35,448 bases of DNA from a virus, in the IMG/VR virus record IMGVR_UViG_3300021371_000051, positions 1 through 35,448 of that record; one strand, written 5' to 3'. Position 1 is the stretch's first letter; each line of letters starts with the position of its first letter. This document shows positions 1 to 8,557 of this stretch, piece after piece. A program made the position numbers and the translations under genes. Below the pieces are notes generated by a model, which had not been told where the DNA came from, searched no databases, and saw only the letters and a program-made list of their open reading frames with translations.

Positions 1-7
1 GAAACTA

Positions 8-454
8 ATGCATACTTCAGACGAAGGCTTCGAGCTTATAAAAAAATTTGAAGGCTGTGAGCTTGAGGCATATAAATGTGCTGCGGGGGTTTGGACTATA
101 GGATATGGCCATACCAAAGATGTACAAGAAGGTGATAAGTGGACTGAAGAAAAAGCAGACTTTATGTTATGGCGTGAGCTTGATGACGAGTATGAACATT
201 ATGTTAATTCATTAGTAACTGTTCCGATGAATCAATCCCAATTCGATGCTTTGGTTTCTTGGACATACAACTTAGGACCAAATAATTTAAAAAAATCTAG
301 CATGCTTAGAGTTTTAAATGAAGGTAAATATGATGAGGTTCCTGCTCAAATGAAAAGGTGGAACAAAGCAAAAGGCAAAGTTTTAGCTGGTCTTACAAGA
401 AGAAGAGAGGCTGAAGCTTTGATGTTTGAGGGTAAAAGCTGGGAACACATATAA
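8..454 (+). CDS. Endolysin: GH24 (T4/P22-type) lysozyme
   Basis: A 148-residue muramidase that hydrolyses the glycan strands of host peptidoglycan at lysis. The GH24 active-site pattern E-x8-(D/C)-x5-T is present: E15 in the KKFEG motif, C24 and T30 in the WTIGYGHT motif. Cys takes the place of the usual Asp, a known variation in this family. The C-terminal half has the family helix pattern (FDALVSWTYNLG, GLTRRREAE). The full length matches the P22/lambdoid endolysin size. There is no signal peptide or signal-anchor segment, so a holin should be needed for export; none is adjacent. The next gene starts two bases after this stop. The ATG at 8 lies against the window edge, so anything upstream, including its RBS, is only partly visible. 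Confidence 0.95.
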   Translation: MHTSDEGFELIKKFEGCELEAYKCAAGVWTIGYGHTKDVQEGDKWTEEKADFMLWRELDDEYEHYVNSLVTVPMNQSQFDALVSWTYNLGPNNLKKSSMLRVLNEGKYDEVPAQMKRWNKAKGKVLAGLTRRREAEALMFEGKSWEHI

Positions 455-455
455 A

Positions 456-2336
456 ATGGGTTTACAAAAAACATTATTCAAACCAGGCATCAACAGAGAA
501 GGAACTGACTATAGTAATGAAGGCGGTTGGTTTGATTCTAACTTAGTAAGATTTAGACAAGGCCTTCCTGAAAAATTTGGCGGCTGGGCAAAAGAAAACC
601 TTAATACTTTTTTAGGAACTTGTAGAGCTTTGCATTCTTGGGTTTCTTTGGGTGGAACTAAATATTTAGGACTCGGTACAACTTGGAAATATTATATAGA
701 AGAAGGCTCTACTTTTAATGATGTTACACCAATAAGATCTACAACAAGCGCTGGAGATGTTACCTTTGCTAAAGTTGGCAACGGAGACGCGACAATTACT
801 GTCGCTGATACAGCTCATGGGGCTGTAGCAAATGACTTTGTAACTTTTTCTGGAGCAGCGTCTCTTGGCGGTAATATTACTGCTACAGTTCTTAATCAAG
901 AATATCAAATAGCTACAATAGTAAATGCTAACTCTTATACAATAGAAGCCAAAGACACTAACGGCGATCCAGTATTGGCTGCGGCTGGAGATAGCGGTAA
1001 TGGTGGAGGTTCTACGGTTGGAACTTACCAAATAAATGTAGGTCTTGATGTTTACGTTCCTGGAACTGGGTGGGGGCTAAATGGATGGGGCGAAGGAACT
1101 TTTGGTTCTGTTACTGCTTTATCTGTTACCAATCAGTTAAGACTTTGGACTCATGACAACTTCGGCGAAAACTTAATTATGAATGTTAGGGGTGGCGGCA
1201 TTTATCAGTGGACTGAAAACAATGGCGTTACAACAAGAGCCGTTGACATGTCTGGAATATCTGGTGCTAATTTAGTGCCTACGGTTGGTTTGCAGGTGAT
1301 TACTTCAGAAATTGACAGACATTTAATTGTTTTGGGCGCTGACCCAATTAATGATGCAGGCTCAGCTAGAACAGGAACAGTTGACCCTATGCTAATTGCT
1401 TTTTCCGATCAAGAAAACAATTTAGACTTTGAGCCAACAATTACTAATACTGCTGGATCTTTAAGATTATCTTCTGGTTCTTCTATTATTGGAGCTGTTA
1501 AATCAAGACAAGAGGTATTGGTTTGGACTGATACTGCTTTATACAGCATGCAGTTTGTTGGACCACCTTTTACATTCTCGGTTAACTTAATTAACGAGGG
1601 TACTGGCTTGGTAGGGCCAAAAGCCGCAACAACAGCTACTTCTGCTGTTTACTGGATGGGATACAACAACTTTTACGCTTATAACGGTAGCGTGCAAACT
1701 TTGCCTTGCAGCGTTCATAATTACGTATTCAACGATATTAACCTTACGCAATCTTTTAAAGTTAACGCTTTTACAATTGCTGATAAAAACGAAGTGGGTT
1801 GGTTCTATTGCTCTGCTTCAAGCAACGAAATAGACAGATATGTTATTTATAATTATGCAGAACAAACTTGGGTGTATGGCCAATTAAGCAGAACTGCTTG
1901 GCTAGATGCTGGGATAGAAAATTTTCCTAGAGCAGTTAGTAATGGGTACTTGTATCAACAAGAACTAGGCTTTGACGATGATGGCTCGCCGATGACAAAT
2001 GTGTTTATTGAAAGTTCTGATTTTGATATAGGTGATGGCGAACAGTTTACTTTTATTAGAAGAATCATACCCGACTTTAAATTTATCCAAAATGCCAACG
2101 AAAATGGCTCAGTCAATATTGTTGTAAAAACAAGAAATTTTCCTGGAGATTCTTTAACAACCAACTCTACTAGCGCTATACAAGCCAATACTCAACAAGC
2201 TTACGTTAGAGGCCGAGCAAGACAAATGGTTCTTAGGTTTGAATCAGATGATGATGCTGAAAATAACGGTAATTTAGGAATTGGCTGGAGACTCGGCGCA
2301 ACAAGAATAGATATCAGAACTGACGGAAGGAGATGA
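456..2336 (+). CDS. Large virion structural protein, probably tail-associated (propeller-like)
   Basis: A 626-residue protein. I chose the ATG at 456 over an in-frame TTG at 426, which would sit inside the lysozyme gene. The N-terminus (EGGWFDSNLVRFRQG, PEKFGGW) and the DNFGENLIMNVRGGGIYQW block near residue 240 match a structural protein I recall from many podovirus-like phages, located with the tail or head-tail genes. Between them, at about residues 95-190, is a Gly/Thr-rich beta insertion with an AHGAVANDFVTFSG motif, similar to the FCCH-like beta domain found in phage tail proteins. No catalytic motif is seen. P22 gp10-like tail accessory factor is one alternative. The structural assignment is good; the exact role is inference. 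Confidence 0.72.
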   Translation: MGLQKTLFKPGINREGTDYSNEGGWFDSNLVRFRQGLPEKFGGWAKENLNTFLGTCRALHSWVSLGGTKYLGLGTTWKYYIEEGSTFNDVTPIRSTTSAGDVTFAKVGNGDATITVADTAHGAVANDFVTFSGAASLGGNITATVLNQEYQIATIVNANSYTIEAKDTNGDPVLAAAGDSGNGGGSTVGTYQINVGLDVYVPGTGWGLNGWGEGTFGSVTALSVTNQLRLWTHDNFGENLIMNVRGGGIYQWTENNGVTTRAVDMSGISGANLVPTVGLQVITSEIDRHLIVLGADPINDAGSARTGTVDPMLIAFSDQENNLDFEPTITNTAGSLRLSSGSSIIGAVKSRQEVLVWTDTALYSMQFVGPPFTFSVNLINEGTGLVGPKAATTATSAVYWMGYNNFYAYNGSVQTLPCSVHNYVFNDINLTQSFKVNAFTIADKNEVGWFYCSASSNEIDRYVIYNYAEQTWVYGQLSRTAWLDAGIENFPRAVSNGYLYQQELGFDDDGSPMTNVFIESSDFDIGDGEQFTFIRRIIPDFKFIQNANENGSVNIVVKTRNFPGDSLTTNSTSAIQANTQQAYVRGRARQMVLRFESDDDAENNGNLGIGWRLGATRIDIRTDGRR

Positions 2337-2662
2337 GCAAGCTACTTCCAACTCAGCTCCCGCAAGCGCAAGGAGAGGGCGTTACTTCTTCTACTTTTAA
2401 TAGACTTATAAGAATTTTAGAGATAAACTTAGGAGCAGTAGACCCTGATAATACTTTGCAATTATCAACTACTCAACGTGATAAGTTAAATTTTAATCTT
2501 GGCACGCTAATCTTTAATACAACAACCCAAGTGTTGCAAGTATTTAACGGGACTGAGTTTATTGATTTAATGGATGAACCCAACCCTCAAGGATACGAAG
2601 CCCAAGGTTTACTGGGTAGTATTTCGGTAAAAACAAACGGAAATATTACAATAACCTTGTAA
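2333..2662 (+). CDS. Small virion-associated protein, unknown function
   Basis: A 109-residue protein whose ATG overlaps the stop of the structural gene before it (ATGA), with GGAAGGAG just upstream. The middle part (GTLIFNTTTQVLQVFNGTEF, residues about 57-76) resembles the short beta repeat seen in phage tail-fibre and appendage proteins, of the type G-x-I-x-NTT-x-LQ-x-(Y/F)NG-x-W. The N-terminus is Gln/Ser/Thr-rich and probably flexible. It is coupled to a tail-type gene, so an accessory role in the virion is likely. I do not recognise a named family. Confidence 0.62.
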   Translation: MSKLLPTQLPQAQGEGVTSSTFNRLIRILEINLGAVDPDNTLQLSTTQRDKLNFNLGTLIFNTTTQVLQVFNGTEFIDLMDEPNPQGYEAQGLLGSISVKTNGNITITL

Positions 2663-2678
2663 AATAATAATATAACAT

Positions 2679-3410
2679 ATGGAACAAGGTATGCTTGCAG
2701 AACAATTAGAACAAGATTATCAACTAAAAAATCTTCTTTTAGCCTATCCTAATGATTGGTTTATTGAGCCAAGAACTCTAGACAAAACCAAAGTTTCTCT
2801 TCCAAGCTTATTAAATTTTTACAAATCAGAGGGTACTCAAGACTTAGCGCCAGTACCAATACAAGAAATTATCAAAGAAACGCTTAAAGATGTTTATACC
2901 ATTCCTTTATTTTCTAAAACATTCTGCGATTTATTAGTAGATGAAATGAAAAGTTTAGAGTCTTTTTACGGCTTTGAACCCAATCCTGGCGAAGATAAAT
3001 TAAGACAAATACCAGAAATAGTATTGCAAGAACGCTGTCCTGATATATACAATTCTTTATTAGAAATAGTTTTTTCAGTTGTTAATCCTATTTTATTAAG
3101 CATTTGGAATCGTCACGTAACAGGCGGAGGCATCCAAATAGCAAACTATAATTTAAAAGATAAAAAACAAGGTGCTTGGCATCACGACGCTAGCGCAGAT
3201 ATAAGTATTGTTGTTCCTTTAAATACAGGTGAATATGAAGGTGGTGGAACAGAATTTTTAAACCGAGGCATTGTTGATCCCATCCCAACAGGAAATGCTT
3301 TGATATTTCCAAGCTTTACGCATATGCACCGAGGCTTACCAGTAAAAAGTGGCAATCGCTATTTATTAGTTTTTTGGTTAACATGTGATGAAGAAGAGAG
3401 TAAAATTTAA
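2679..3410 (+). CDS. 2-oxoglutarate/Fe(II)-dependent dioxygenase (prolyl/lysyl hydroxylase-like)
   Basis: A 243-residue protein with the complete double-stranded beta-helix iron site: H168-x-D170 (AWHHDAS) and distal H217 (HMHRGLPV), followed by R227 (SGNRYLLVFW) exactly ten residues later, the expected 2-oxoglutarate carboxylate ligand. The spacing and the TEFLNRG and PTGNALIFPS connectors resemble the P4H/PLOD type. The family oxidises protein or small-molecule substrates with O2, 2-oxoglutarate and Fe(II). N-terminal residues 1-60 are extra and unassigned. It lies between virion genes in the same operon, so modification of a virion or cell-surface protein is possible, but the substrate cannot be told. 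No clear RBS precedes the ATG at 2679; the next in-frame ATG (2691) has AAGG too close. I kept the first. Confidence 0.88.
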   Translation: MEQGMLAEQLEQDYQLKNLLLAYPNDWFIEPRTLDKTKVSLPSLLNFYKSEGTQDLAPVPIQEIIKETLKDVYTIPLFSKTFCDLLVDEMKSLESFYGFEPNPGEDKLRQIPEIVLQERCPDIYNSLLEIVFSVVNPILLSIWNRHVTGGGIQIANYNLKDKKQGAWHHDASADISIVVPLNTGEYEGGGTEFLNRGIVDPIPTGNALIFPSFTHMHRGLPVKSGNRYLLVFWLTCDEEESKI

Positions 3411-3412
3411 AT

Positions 3413-4738
3413 ATGATTATTGATAATTCAGGAACAGGTATAGCAAGTTTAGGTAGGGATGAAGATCGCTTTGTAGCACACGTTGCTCCAGGCGAAAGGG
3501 TTGTCCCTCCAGTAATAAGCGCTGATACGCAAGCAAGATTAAGCAGAGAAATGATGGCGGCTGGATTAGATCCAGATGAGTATATTGTAGGTCCGAATAT
3601 GAGTATCAACCCGATTACAGGGCACCCTGAGTTTGGTTGGTTCAAGAAAACTTTTAAATCCTTAAAAAAAGTAGCTAAAAAAGTTGCTCCTGTAGCGATG
3701 TTTATTCCTGGCGTAGGTCAGGCTTTAGGCGCTGTAGGCGGATCTTTGTTAGGTAAAGTTGGTCTAGGCAACGTAGCCAGCGGTATTGGTAGTTTAGCTT
3801 CTAAGGTAGGTCTTAGCGGAGTTGGAAATGCTATTACAGCAGGTTCTGGTGGAACTTTAGGACAAGCTCTTACGTTTGGTAAAGGCGCAATTAAATCTGG
3901 AATAGGAAGTTTATTTACTCCTAAAGGTATGATGGGCCAAGCGATGCAGGGCGGTATGATGCCTCCGCAACAAATGCCAGGTGGTTACATGCCTCAACAA
4001 CAACAATATTACGGTGGCGGATTTATGCCGACTTTTGGCTATTCTCCTGGTTATCAACAACAACAGCCTCAACAACAGGGAGGTAGTTTTTTTAGAGATA
4101 AGATAATGGACGACATACTAGGATTTGATCCTGGTGGACCAGCGGGCGGAAAAGGTATTTATGGAATTTTTGGAAACAGAGACAAAGAAGGAGGTTTGTT
4201 TACCAGAGAAGGTGGCGGACTTAATGCTTTAGGCGCAGGTGGGCTTGGAGCTTTATTAGCTAAAATGACTTATGACTCAGCCAAAGGCAGAATGGGTGGT
4301 TTAGCTGAAACTCCAGCAGTAACAATGGATCAATTAGGTAGATACCAATTATCTAAAGCTTTAGGTACAGGTGGAAGCAGAGAAGAGTTTGGACTTGCTC
4401 CAGCCCCAGAAGCGTTAGACTTTAGCCGAGTAGGAGCAGCAAACGGCGGTCCTATGGAAAGACAATATTTTAATCAAGGCGGTTTGGCTATGATTGGCGA
4501 GCTTGATATGCGCGAAGGTGGCGAATCAGAAGGACCAGGGACTGGAACTTCAGACGATATACCAGCGATGTTAAGTGATGGTGAGTTTGTAATGACAGCC
4601 AAAGCCACACGTGGCGCAGGCGCATTTGATCTTAACAAAACCCCATCTGGTATTGAACTTGTTAAAAGCGGTGATGCTTCGCGTGAAGAAGGCGTGAAAA
4701 ATATGCGAGAATTAATGAATATTTTTGAGGCAATATAA
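3413..4738 (+). CDS. Internal virion / ejection-type protein with GTSDDIPAMLSDGEF motif
   Basis: A 441-residue, Gly-, Gln- and Met-rich protein. After an N-terminal module (residues 1-75, RFVAHVAPGERVVPP) comes a basic amphipathic segment (FKKTFKSLKKVAKKVAP) followed by a Gly/Ala/Val hydrophobic stretch (about 95-170), which could meet membrane or DNA. A low-complexity Q/P/Y/G section covers about 175-225. The C-terminal part, about residues 376-400, carries a GTSDDIPAMLSDGEFVMTAKA motif that I recall as common in marine phage virion genes. Its position just before three more large internal-type genes fits a DNA-ejection or internal-core protein. The function is inferred from composition and context only. 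It overlaps the next gene by one base (TAATG). Confidence 0.68.
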   Translation: MIIDNSGTGIASLGRDEDRFVAHVAPGERVVPPVISADTQARLSREMMAAGLDPDEYIVGPNMSINPITGHPEFGWFKKTFKSLKKVAKKVAPVAMFIPGVGQALGAVGGSLLGKVGLGNVASGIGSLASKVGLSGVGNAITAGSGGTLGQALTFGKGAIKSGIGSLFTPKGMMGQAMQGGMMPPQQMPGGYMPQQQQYYGGGFMPTFGYSPGYQQQQPQQQGGSFFRDKIMDDILGFDPGGPAGGKGIYGIFGNRDKEGGLFTREGGGLNALGAGGLGALLAKMTYDSAKGRMGGLAETPAVTMDQLGRYQLSKALGTGGSREEFGLAPAPEALDFSRVGAANGGPMERQYFNQGGLAMIGELDMREGGESEGPGTGTSDDIPAMLSDGEFVMTAKATRGAGAFDLNKTPSGIELVKSGDASREEGVKNMRELMNIFEAI

Positions 4739-6177
4739 TGGCTGAACAAATATTACCAGTTCTTTCTAATTTAAAAAGACAAGAAGTTATTTCTGATCCA
4801 GCGGTTAGAGAGCTTTATTTTGGCTCTACCGATACTCCAGGATTAATCGCTCAAGCAACCGCGGCGGCTCAAAAATCATTTTTAGACCAACCTGCAATTT
4901 TACAACAAACAGCAGGATTAACAGGTAACGAACAAAGGGCAAGACAACTTGCTCAGTCTGGTATTGGGTCTTATCAACCATTTTTAGATAGGCAAGAAAG
5001 CTTAATTGGTCAAGGAATATCTGATTTAGGACAACAAAGAGGTTTATTAGGCGAAGCTTTGGGTGGATATAGATCTGCTTACGGCATGCAACAACCCTAC
5101 TTTGGACAAGCCGAAGGACAATTAGGTTCAGGTTTAACCAATCTTTTTGGTAGTTTGGGATACGGCGGGCCATCAGCTAGACAGCTTCTTGGTCAATCTT
5201 TACAAGGCTACGATCCAAGAATGGCAGGCCAGTTTTACAATCCATTTGAACAACAAGTGGTTGACCAAACAATTCAAGACGTTTTAAAAGCTGGGGAAAT
5301 GCAGGACATCCAACAAAGGGCATCCGACATTTCTCGAGGTGGCGAATCAGCGTTTGGTTCAAGAGCTAGATTAACAGCGCAAGAAAGACAAGAATCTTTA
5401 GGCAGAGGTCTAGGTGACGTTTTAAGCAAAATTAGATCTGGCGGATTTAATACTGCTCAACAAAGAGCTTTGCAAGAACTTGAAAACAGGAGAGCTGGCG
5501 CAAGATCTGGAGCTCAGCTAGAAGCTGGGTTTGGCGGAACTCAATCAGCGGCTCAAAGACAATATGCTCAAGACTTGATGGGGCTAGGTCAAGGTAGATC
5601 AGCCGCAGCTAGACAGCTAGCTGGCGATATAACAGGTGTAGGCTCTGGCATTGCTGGGATTGGTTCTAACTTAGCAGGATATGGATCTCAGCTAGGTCAA
5701 CTAGGAGCAACTCAACAACAATTAAGAGGTCAAGATATTGGAACTCTAAATACTCTTGGAGCAACAGAAAGAGGAATTGAAGAGCAAAGACTTGCTAGAC
5801 AATACGCTCAACAACAGCAAACAAGAATGGCTCCGACCCAAGCAACATCTTATTTACAAAGTTTTGCTCCTAAATATCAAGGAAGTCAAACTCAAATTGG
5901 TAAAACTTATTCAGAGCCTAGAGATCCATTTGCGATGGGTCTGGGAACATTTATGAGCACTTATGCTGCTTTAAACCCAAACCAACCGCAAGGAGCTCCG
6001 CAAACAAATATATATAATGCTCCTCCGAATAATCAAGCAACAAATCAAAATGTAGGAATGATGCCAACATATGGTTATCAACAACCTGCATATGGAGGAT
6101 ACCCTCAACAACCATATGGATACCCGCAACAACCCCAGGGAGGCTACCCACCTCCGCAAGGCGGCGGATACATTTAA
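4738..6177 (+). CDS. Gln/Gly-rich internal virion protein, unknown function
   Basis: A 479-residue protein that starts on the last base of the previous stop. It is dominated by Gln, Gly, Ala and Arg with long predicted helices (residues 20-350, with repeated AQSG, GLGQG, RAR and ARQL words). A Pro/Tyr/Gln/Gly tail begins near residue 420 and contains repeats of the YGYPQQP type. There is no signal peptide or enzyme motif. The position (third of five consecutive large virion genes) and the low-complexity tail suggest an internal or ejected virion protein. The tail is compositionally like prion or condensate-forming segments, an observation rather than a function. Confidence 0.62.
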   Translation: MAEQILPVLSNLKRQEVISDPAVRELYFGSTDTPGLIAQATAAAQKSFLDQPAILQQTAGLTGNEQRARQLAQSGIGSYQPFLDRQESLIGQGISDLGQQRGLLGEALGGYRSAYGMQQPYFGQAEGQLGSGLTNLFGSLGYGGPSARQLLGQSLQGYDPRMAGQFYNPFEQQVVDQTIQDVLKAGEMQDIQQRASDISRGGESAFGSRARLTAQERQESLGRGLGDVLSKIRSGGFNTAQQRALQELENRRAGARSGAQLEAGFGGTQSAAQRQYAQDLMGLGQGRSAAARQLAGDITGVGSGIAGIGSNLAGYGSQLGQLGATQQQLRGQDIGTLNTLGATERGIEEQRLARQYAQQQQTRMAPTQATSYLQSFAPKYQGSQTQIGKTYSEPRDPFAMGLGTFMSTYAALNPNQPQGAPQTNIYNAPPNNQATNQNVGMMPTYGYQQPAYGGYPQQPYGYPQQPQGGYPPPQGGGYI

Positions 6178-6186
6178 GGAGAAACT

Positions 6187-8553
6187 ATGAATGTTCTTCA
6201 AAGAAAAATGTTTGCAAATGGCAACGTAGCTACTAGCAATCCAGTAGAGGGAGATCCAGTAAACCAAAATTCTAATTTAATACCCATTATCGAAAGTTTA
6301 ATTTCTCAAGGGTACAATCCAGCTCAAATAAAAAACGCTTACCCAGCTGCTTCTTACGGATTAATTGAGCAAATTGCTCAACAAATGGGTGGACTTATAA
6401 ATCCAGGGGTAGAGAATAGACCTACAAGGACAGCTCCCCAAGCTGTAACAGAAAGTCAGGTTGGACAATTTTTAAATCAATTACCAATAGACGAAACAAT
6501 TGTTACTGGATCTGGTCAAGGCTTATCTTTTAATCAACCAGATTCAACAATTTCTGATTTAAGCATTCCAACAGGCGTAACATCTTCTCAAGAAATATCT
6601 GCAATTGCTCAACAAATTCAAGATTTAAAATCTGAAAGAGAAAGAATTGCAACAATACCTGGGTTTGAAAAAATTGGTAGAACGATACGAGGCTCCCTGG
6701 GAATGGATGTTTCTGATGACAGAAGAACTAATATTTTAAGTCAAATCGACCAACAAATAGCTTCTTTGTCAAATCAATTACAAGAAAGTATGCAACAACC
6801 AATTAGAACAGAAGAGGTTAGCCCAAGCTTAGATATGAAGCCTGAAGTTTCAATTCCAGGTTTACCGAGCGATCAAGAAATTACAGGTTCAGAAACAGTA
6901 GCAACAGTTAGCGAAAGTGGGTTGAAACCAAATCAATATAGAAATAGTCAAGGCAAGATTATTAATATTGACCCAGCAAAATTTGCAAATCAACTAGAAT
7001 CAGAAGATTCCAGAATAATAGGTGGATTATTGTTGAATCCAAATGTTGAGTATGGTTCAAACCTTGCTGCAATTGTTGAAAAAATAGCTAGAAGAAGATC
7101 TTCTACACTTGTTCCAGAAGAGCAAATAGGTATAGGGCAAGACATTCAAGGTTTAAATCCAGCAGATGTTTTGCAATCTGGAGCAAAGTTTGGAGTAGAT
7201 GTTGCTAAAGAAGGAATAGAATCTTTGTTTAATATTGCCAGGGCTCCATTTACAGATCCTACCATTGCAGGATTTTTTTCTAGAGACAGAGCCAAAGAGT
7301 TAAGAGAGTCAGGAGCTGGCGATAGGGTTAATTTATTTGAAACTGGTTTAGATGAAGTAAATTTAAACAACCCATTTAGAGCGGGGCAAGCCCTTGTTAC
7401 GGGGGGTTTTGACGAATATTTTAAAACTGGGGGAGAAAGGCCAGAAACTTTAGATGAAATTGTTGCTGAATCATCAACAGGAGTCGATGATCCAATACAA
7501 AAAGAATTAGATGAAGCTGCTCAAACAAGCGGCAAAGGAACAGAGGTTATAACTGATGAAACCAAAGAAGGCGAAAGTGGCGATGCTGGAGAACCAGCTG
7601 ATAGTGCGGATGTAGCCTCAGCCACAGCCAATAAAGAAGGCGGAGCTGGTATTGCTCAAGGCGATGTCGAAGGCGATATCGGAACATCTTTAGACGATGA
7701 TGATGCTGCGGCAACTTCTGTTGCGATATATAACGATCCAGATGTAATTAGATTGATGAGAAATCTTGCTAAAGGAATAGCTGTTAAAGGTAATGTAGGC
7801 GAAGGATTTGAAATTGGTGCAGCAGGAGCTGCGGCTGAAAGAGAAGCCGAGGCTGTATTAGAAAAAGAAAGAGAAGCAAAAATAGATGCAGAAAATATTA
7901 AAGCTTCTGGCCCAAGAAAACCCGAAACAATAAAACTGGTTAAAGATGCTAAAACTAATATTGTTAAACAATATAACCAATATAGAGAAGCTGATTCTAC
8001 AGTTAGACTAGCAGAATCTGTAAAAGATTACATTCAAAATGGCGATATACAAAGCATGGCAGCAAGACTGGGTGTTGCAAAAGATAGGCTATACACTCTT
8101 GCTGGACTAGGCCCAGATGTAAATGAAGTAGATCCAAGGGAAAGAGCTCAAATTGCTTTAACAATTTTAAGACAAAAAAACATTAAACAAATATTAAATG
8201 AAGGCGGAAAAAATATTTCAAATGTTGACAGACAGGTTGCAAAAGATATTGCTGGTAATTTAGATGATCTTGATCTTCAGCAAACACCTGGCGGTTTAAT
8301 TATAAGAATGGAAGAAACCATTCGCTCTGCTTCAGGCAAAAGAAATGATGCTAGGGCAATAGCGATTGGAGAGTATGATGCCTTACAAGAAACATCTCAA
8401 GGTGGATTATACGCAAGCGATTTAAATTTAGGGCAAGAGCTAATTGATTTTTTAGCAATGAGCAACCCCTTAACTTCAAGTTATTCAGGATCAGCAAGAC
8501 CTTCTGGAGTTCCAGCTGGAGCCAATATTATAGATTTAAGACCGTCTCAGTAA
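6187..8553 (+). CDS. Large internal virion protein with C-terminal helical domain
   Basis: A 788-residue protein with GGAG in its RBS. Residues 1-140 are polar with predicted helices; residues about 420-510 are Ser/Asp/Glu/Gly-rich and probably disordered. A charged helical region (AEREAEAVLEKEREAK, about 548-575) opens a C-terminal helical domain of about 210 residues with a RQKNIKQILNEGGKNIS segment, which I recall from internal proteins of marine podovirus-like phages. A similar QEILNEGGRTIS segment occurs in the virion-associated gene at 30278-31675, suggesting a shared motif. No catalytic site is recognised. A virion inner-core or ejection role is inferred from context. Confidence 0.62.
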   Translation: MNVLQRKMFANGNVATSNPVEGDPVNQNSNLIPIIESLISQGYNPAQIKNAYPAASYGLIEQIAQQMGGLINPGVENRPTRTAPQAVTESQVGQFLNQLPIDETIVTGSGQGLSFNQPDSTISDLSIPTGVTSSQEISAIAQQIQDLKSERERIATIPGFEKIGRTIRGSLGMDVSDDRRTNILSQIDQQIASLSNQLQESMQQPIRTEEVSPSLDMKPEVSIPGLPSDQEITGSETVATVSESGLKPNQYRNSQGKIINIDPAKFANQLESEDSRIIGGLLLNPNVEYGSNLAAIVEKIARRRSSTLVPEEQIGIGQDIQGLNPADVLQSGAKFGVDVAKEGIESLFNIARAPFTDPTIAGFFSRDRAKELRESGAGDRVNLFETGLDEVNLNNPFRAGQALVTGGFDEYFKTGGERPETLDEIVAESSTGVDDPIQKELDEAAQTSGKGTEVITDETKEGESGDAGEPADSADVASATANKEGGAGIAQGDVEGDIGTSLDDDDAAATSVAIYNDPDVIRLMRNLAKGIAVKGNVGEGFEIGAAGAAAEREAEAVLEKEREAKIDAENIKASGPRKPETIKLVKDAKTNIVKQYNQYREADSTVRLAESVKDYIQNGDIQSMAARLGVAKDRLYTLAGLGPDVNEVDPRERAQIALTILRQKNIKQILNEGGKNISNVDRQVAKDIAGNLDDLDLQQTPGGLIIRMEETIRSASGKRNDARAIAIGEYDALQETSQGGLYASDLNLGQELIDFLAMSNPLTSSYSGSARPSGVPAGANIIDLRPSQ

Positions 8554-8557
8554 AAAT

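Noticed and set aside
666-1031. Long minus-strand open frame inside the structural gene.
   Set aside because: It is a shadow of the Thr/Ala/Gly-rich plus-strand gene; the Ser/Cys/Tyr-rich translation has no RBS and no gene-like composition.
3955-4080. CAA/CAG repeats in the internal virion gene as a microsatellite or regulatory repeat.
   Set aside because: They encode the Gln-rich low-complexity part of a clear gene, mixed with other codons.
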